In this document: piece after piece, positions 61,781-64,000 of the stretch
Numbering within the stretch: position 1 is the first letter of the stretch
Layout of the letters: the number at the start of each line of letters is the position of its first letter
Assembly (NCBI RefSeq): GCF_030010625.1
Contig: NZ_JASCXN010000013.1
Span: 62,001 to 126,000 of the forward strand
DNA length: 64,000 bases
Direction: 5' to 3'
Source of the DNA: Streptomyces sp. CC208A
Lineage (GTDB): Bacteria > Actinomycetota > Actinomycetes > Streptomycetales > Streptomycetaceae
The notes under the pieces: generated by a model
Told to the model about the DNA's origin: nothing
Database searches by the model: none
Seen by the model: only the letters and a program-made list of their open reading frames with translations
Position numbers and translations under genes: made by a program

Positions 61781-64000
61781 GTGAGCAGCAGGCCATCCCG
61801 AGGCGCTGCTCGCCTCGCAGCCATACTCGACGCCCTTCCCGACGGTCTCGTGCTCGTCAACTGCAACGGCACGGTCGTCAACGCCAACACCATCGCCCTC
61901 GGCATGTTCGAGACCCCCGGCACCGCGCTCGTCGGGCGCGGGCTGCTCGATCTGCTGCCCGACTTCGACTCCCGGCTCATCCCCGGGTCGATGCGCCGCC
62001 CCGACCCCGCGGACGAGCGCGGCCGGACCAAGCCGATGCGGATGATCGCCCGCCGGACCGACGGCGGCGAGTTCCCGGTCGAGGTGACCAGCGCCAGCCT
62101 GGAGGACGGGCGCGAGGCGTACGACTCGTACAGCGGCTACACCGGTGACGAGCTGCTGATGCTCGTGGTCCGCGACCTCACCGGCACCCTCGACACCGAG
62201 GCCGAGCTGGCCCGCTCGCAGCGCCAGACCGAGATGATCCTGCGGGCCGCCTCCGAGGGGGTCGTCGGCACGGACACCGAGGGCCGGGTCGTCCTCGTGA
62301 ACCCCGCCTTCGCGCAGATCCTCGGCTACCGGGCCGGCGAGCTCGGCGGCGCCGAGCTGCACCCGCTGATCCTCGCCAAGCGCGCCGACGGCACCCCCTT
62401 CCCGTACGAGGAGTCCCCGCTCGCCGACACCCTCAAGTCCGGCCGCAAGCACCGGGTGCGCGGGCAGGTCCTGTGGTCGAAGAGCGGGGAGCGCGTGCCC
62501 GTCGACCTGACGACGGCGCCGGTGCGGGACGGGGACCAGCTCGTCGGCGCCGTGATGACCTTCACCGACCGCAGGCCGTACGAGGAGCTGGTCGAGAAGC
62601 ACGCCGCCGAGCTCGCCGACCGGGCCGAGCGGCACGCGGCCGAGCGCGAGCAGCAGGCGGAGAGGTACGCGGCGCTCGCCTCCCGGCACGCCCAGCTGAC
62701 CGCCGTCCTCGCCGAGTCGCTGCGCGGTCCCCTGGAGGAGCTGCGGAGCGAACTGGGTTCGCTCGCCGCCGACGACGGCGTCCAGCTGTGGCCCGAGGCC
62801 AACCAGGTGCTGCACCACCTGGTCGCCGGGTACGCCCGGATGACCGCCCTCGTCGACAACGTCCTCGGCTACCAGCGCCTGGACGCCGGCGAGGAGGAGC
62901 TCGACAAGAAGGTCGCGCTGCTCGACGCGATCGTGACCGGCGGCATCGACGCGGCCGTGGAGCTGATCGGTCCCGGCCGGGCGCAGTTCGCCGTGCACGC
63001 GCCGCCGATCGAGGCCGAGGTCGACGCCGGCCGGCTGACGACCGCGCTCGCCCACCTCGTCGCGGACGTCGCCGGGGTCGACGCCACCGGCAAGACCCGC
63101 GCCCCGGCGCCGGGCGCCGCCGCCCCCGCCGACTCCACGATCGTGGTCGCGGCGGCGCAGCGCGGCGAGGTCGTCCGCATCGAGGTCCGCGGCCCGTACG
63201 CGGGCGGCGACCCGGTCCACGGCCCCATCGTGCGCGGCATCGTGGCGGCGCACGGCGGTGTCGTGCAGACCCACGAGGTGCCGGGTACGAGCGGCGGCAC
63301 CTACGTCCTGGAGGTGCCGATCGGCGCCGGGCGGGGAACCGTCCCCGCGCCCGAGCCGAAGCCGAAGCCGGAGCCGGAGTCTGAGCCGGGGACCGTGTCC
63401 GACGTGCCCGCGCTGCCCGCGCAGGCGTCCGGGCCGGTGGACGGCGGGACCGTCGGCGGTCCCGGGCGGCGCCGGGCCCGGCGCGGGTCCACGGACGCCT
63501 TCCTGGAGAGCGCGACCGCACCGGAGAGCGGTGGCGGACGCCGCCGGGCCCGTACGGAGGAGACCGCGGGCCCCGCCGAACTGATCCCCGCCCAGCAGTC
63601 CGCGGGCGTCGAACCGACCGGCCGCCGCCGTGGCCGCCCGGCGGAGGGCTCCGTGGTGACCGCCGCCGAGGGCGCCCAGGAACGGGCCGCGCTCGGTGCC
63701 GCCGTGCCGCCGCAGGGCGTCCCCGTCGACCCGTCCGGCGCCCCCGCGCTGACGCCGGCGCTGCCCACCGCGCCGCAGGGCGCGGTCGCCGTGGCCGCTG
63801 TCGAGGCCGCCGGGGCCGAGCGGCCGACCGGGCGCCGGCGGCGTGCGCTCGCCGCCGCGCAGGAGCGCGCCGCGGCCGCCGAGGCGGGGCCGCGGACGCC
63901 GTTCGCGCTGCCGCCCGCCGACGCCGACCGCGAGCTCCCGGCGGACGTACCACCGGCCGGAAGCGACCATGAGGCCGTACGGGACCTGCCCGTCGGGCAC
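61781..64000 (+). CDS. PAS-domain sensor kinase-like protein (3' end missing)
   Basis: At least 740 residues are visible; the gene runs off the right edge. Two PAS domains occur: one near 10-130 (LAAILDALPDGLVLVNCNGT) and one near 145-260 (TEMILRAASEGVVGTDTEGR, ILGYRAGELGG). A coiled coil follows (about 268-305). Next is a kinase-like region with RGPLEELRSELGSL in the dimerisation position. The usual phospho-His is not evident, so it may be a degenerate kinase. From about 525 it becomes a disordered region with repeated GRRR-type motifs. GTG at 61781 has GGGAGGA; an in-frame GTG at 61658 after TAGACT could be a leaderless start. Confidence 0.8.
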   Translation, partial: MSSRPSRGAARLAAILDALPDGLVLVNCNGTVVNANTIALGMFETPGTALVGRGLLDLLPDFDSRLIPGSMRRPDPADERGRTKPMRMIARRTDGGEFPVEVTSASLEDGREAYDSYSGYTGDELLMLVVRDLTGTLDTEAELARSQRQTEMILRAASEGVVGTDTEGRVVLVNPAFAQILGYRAGELGGAELHPLILAKRADGTPFPYEESPLADTLKSGRKHRVRGQVLWSKSGERVPVDLTTAPVRDGDQLVGAVMTFTDRRPYEELVEKHAAELADRAERHAAEREQQAERYAALASRHAQLTAVLAESLRGPLEELRSELGSLAADDGVQLWPEANQVLHHLVAGYARMTALVDNVLGYQRLDAGEEELDKKVALLDAIVTGGIDAAVELIGPGRAQFAVHAPPIEAEVDAGRLTTALAHLVADVAGVDATGKTRAPAPGAAAPADSTIVVAAAQRGEVVRIEVRGPYAGGDPVHGPIVRGIVAAHGGVVQTHEVPGTSGGTYVLEVPIGAGRGTVPAPEPKPKPEPESEPGTVSDVPALPAQASGPVDGGTVGGPGRRRARRGSTDAFLESATAPESGGGRRRARTEETAGPAELIPAQQSAGVEPTGRRRGRPAEGSVVTAAEGAQERAALGAAVPPQGVPVDPSGAPALTPALPTAPQGAVAVAAVEAAGAERPTGRRRRALAAAQERAAAAEAGPRTPFALPPADADRELPADVPPAGSDHEAVRDLPVGH

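Noticed and set aside
61703..64000. 765-codon minus-strand frame opposite the PAS protein
   Set aside because: Composition is Gly/Arg/Asp shadow-like, whereas the plus strand encodes clear PAS domains.

Overview
The window is high-GC actinobacterial chromosome, almost certainly Streptomyces. The evidence is strong G/C bias at third codon positions, frequent GTG starts, many GTGA/ATGA start-stop overlaps, an Lsr2 gene, the developmental sigma pair sigF-sigN, WhiJ/Scr1-like XRE-DUF397 genes, an SSI-type protease inhibitor and three ParB-type parS sites (GTTTCACGTGAAAC). Gene content (purL/Q/S, lsr2, purC, purD, dnaX, upp, tadA, sigF, sigN) matches the conserved chromosome core, and the parS cluster suggests the origin-proximal part. 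No rRNA, CRISPR array, intact IS element or integrase was seen.

Layout. 1-2640: purine genes purL (cut by the left edge), purQ and purS, then lsr2. 2747-6902: a tRNA-Gly(TCC) and two near-identical tRNA-Gly(GCC)+terminator units that bracket an ABC transporter and two-component cassette. 7003-15230: purC, a dimethylformamidase-like protein, a degenerate M48-like membrane protein, purD, dnaX and the SRP RNA. 15328-19014: tRNA-Ser(GGA) followed by two tandem cassettes, each ended by a 54-bp copy of the tRNA 3' half. They carry a probable phosphorothioate-dependent HNH restriction enzyme, two PIN toxin-antitoxin pairs and a WYL-domain fragment, but no integrase. 19015-20400: decayed DNA and a small secreted protein.

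20411-34741: an FtsX-type ABC transporter and a mixture of housekeeping and accessory genes: an AhpD-like protein, hydrolases, a broken aldo/keto reductase, MarC, a CsoR/CstR-family repressor, a WrbA/TetR divergent pair, proline iminopeptidase, a secreted M28 peptidase, a LytR_C protein and upp. 34931-40053: tadA with its partner, tRNA-Ser(CGA), sigF, sigN and a lipoprotein. 40056-44328: an XRE-DUF397-DUF397 module, then a GbsR/MarR-type regulator facing a DUF4097 protein and a hydrolase across an array of GCAACG motifs.

44545-50135: an Uma2 protein and two drug-efflux MFS genes, each with a local MarR or TetR regulator and clear operator-like repeats. 50208-55883: a four-gene operon (response regulator, kinase, GT2-GtrA fusion, GT39-like transferase) that probably couples an envelope signal to surface glycosylation. 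55972-56040: three parS sites. 56022-64000: an amidohydrolase, a monooxygenase-like protein, a frameshifted DUF2797 gene, a Bro-N protein, a PH-domain protein, an SCO4225-like membrane protein, tRNA-Arg(ACG), tRNA-Ser(GCT), an SSI-family inhibitor and a PAS sensor protein cut by the right edge.

The most interesting candidates are the integrase-less cassettes at tRNA-Ser, the tRNA-Gly repeats around the ABC/two-component cassette, the parS triplet and several unusual regulatory arrays.
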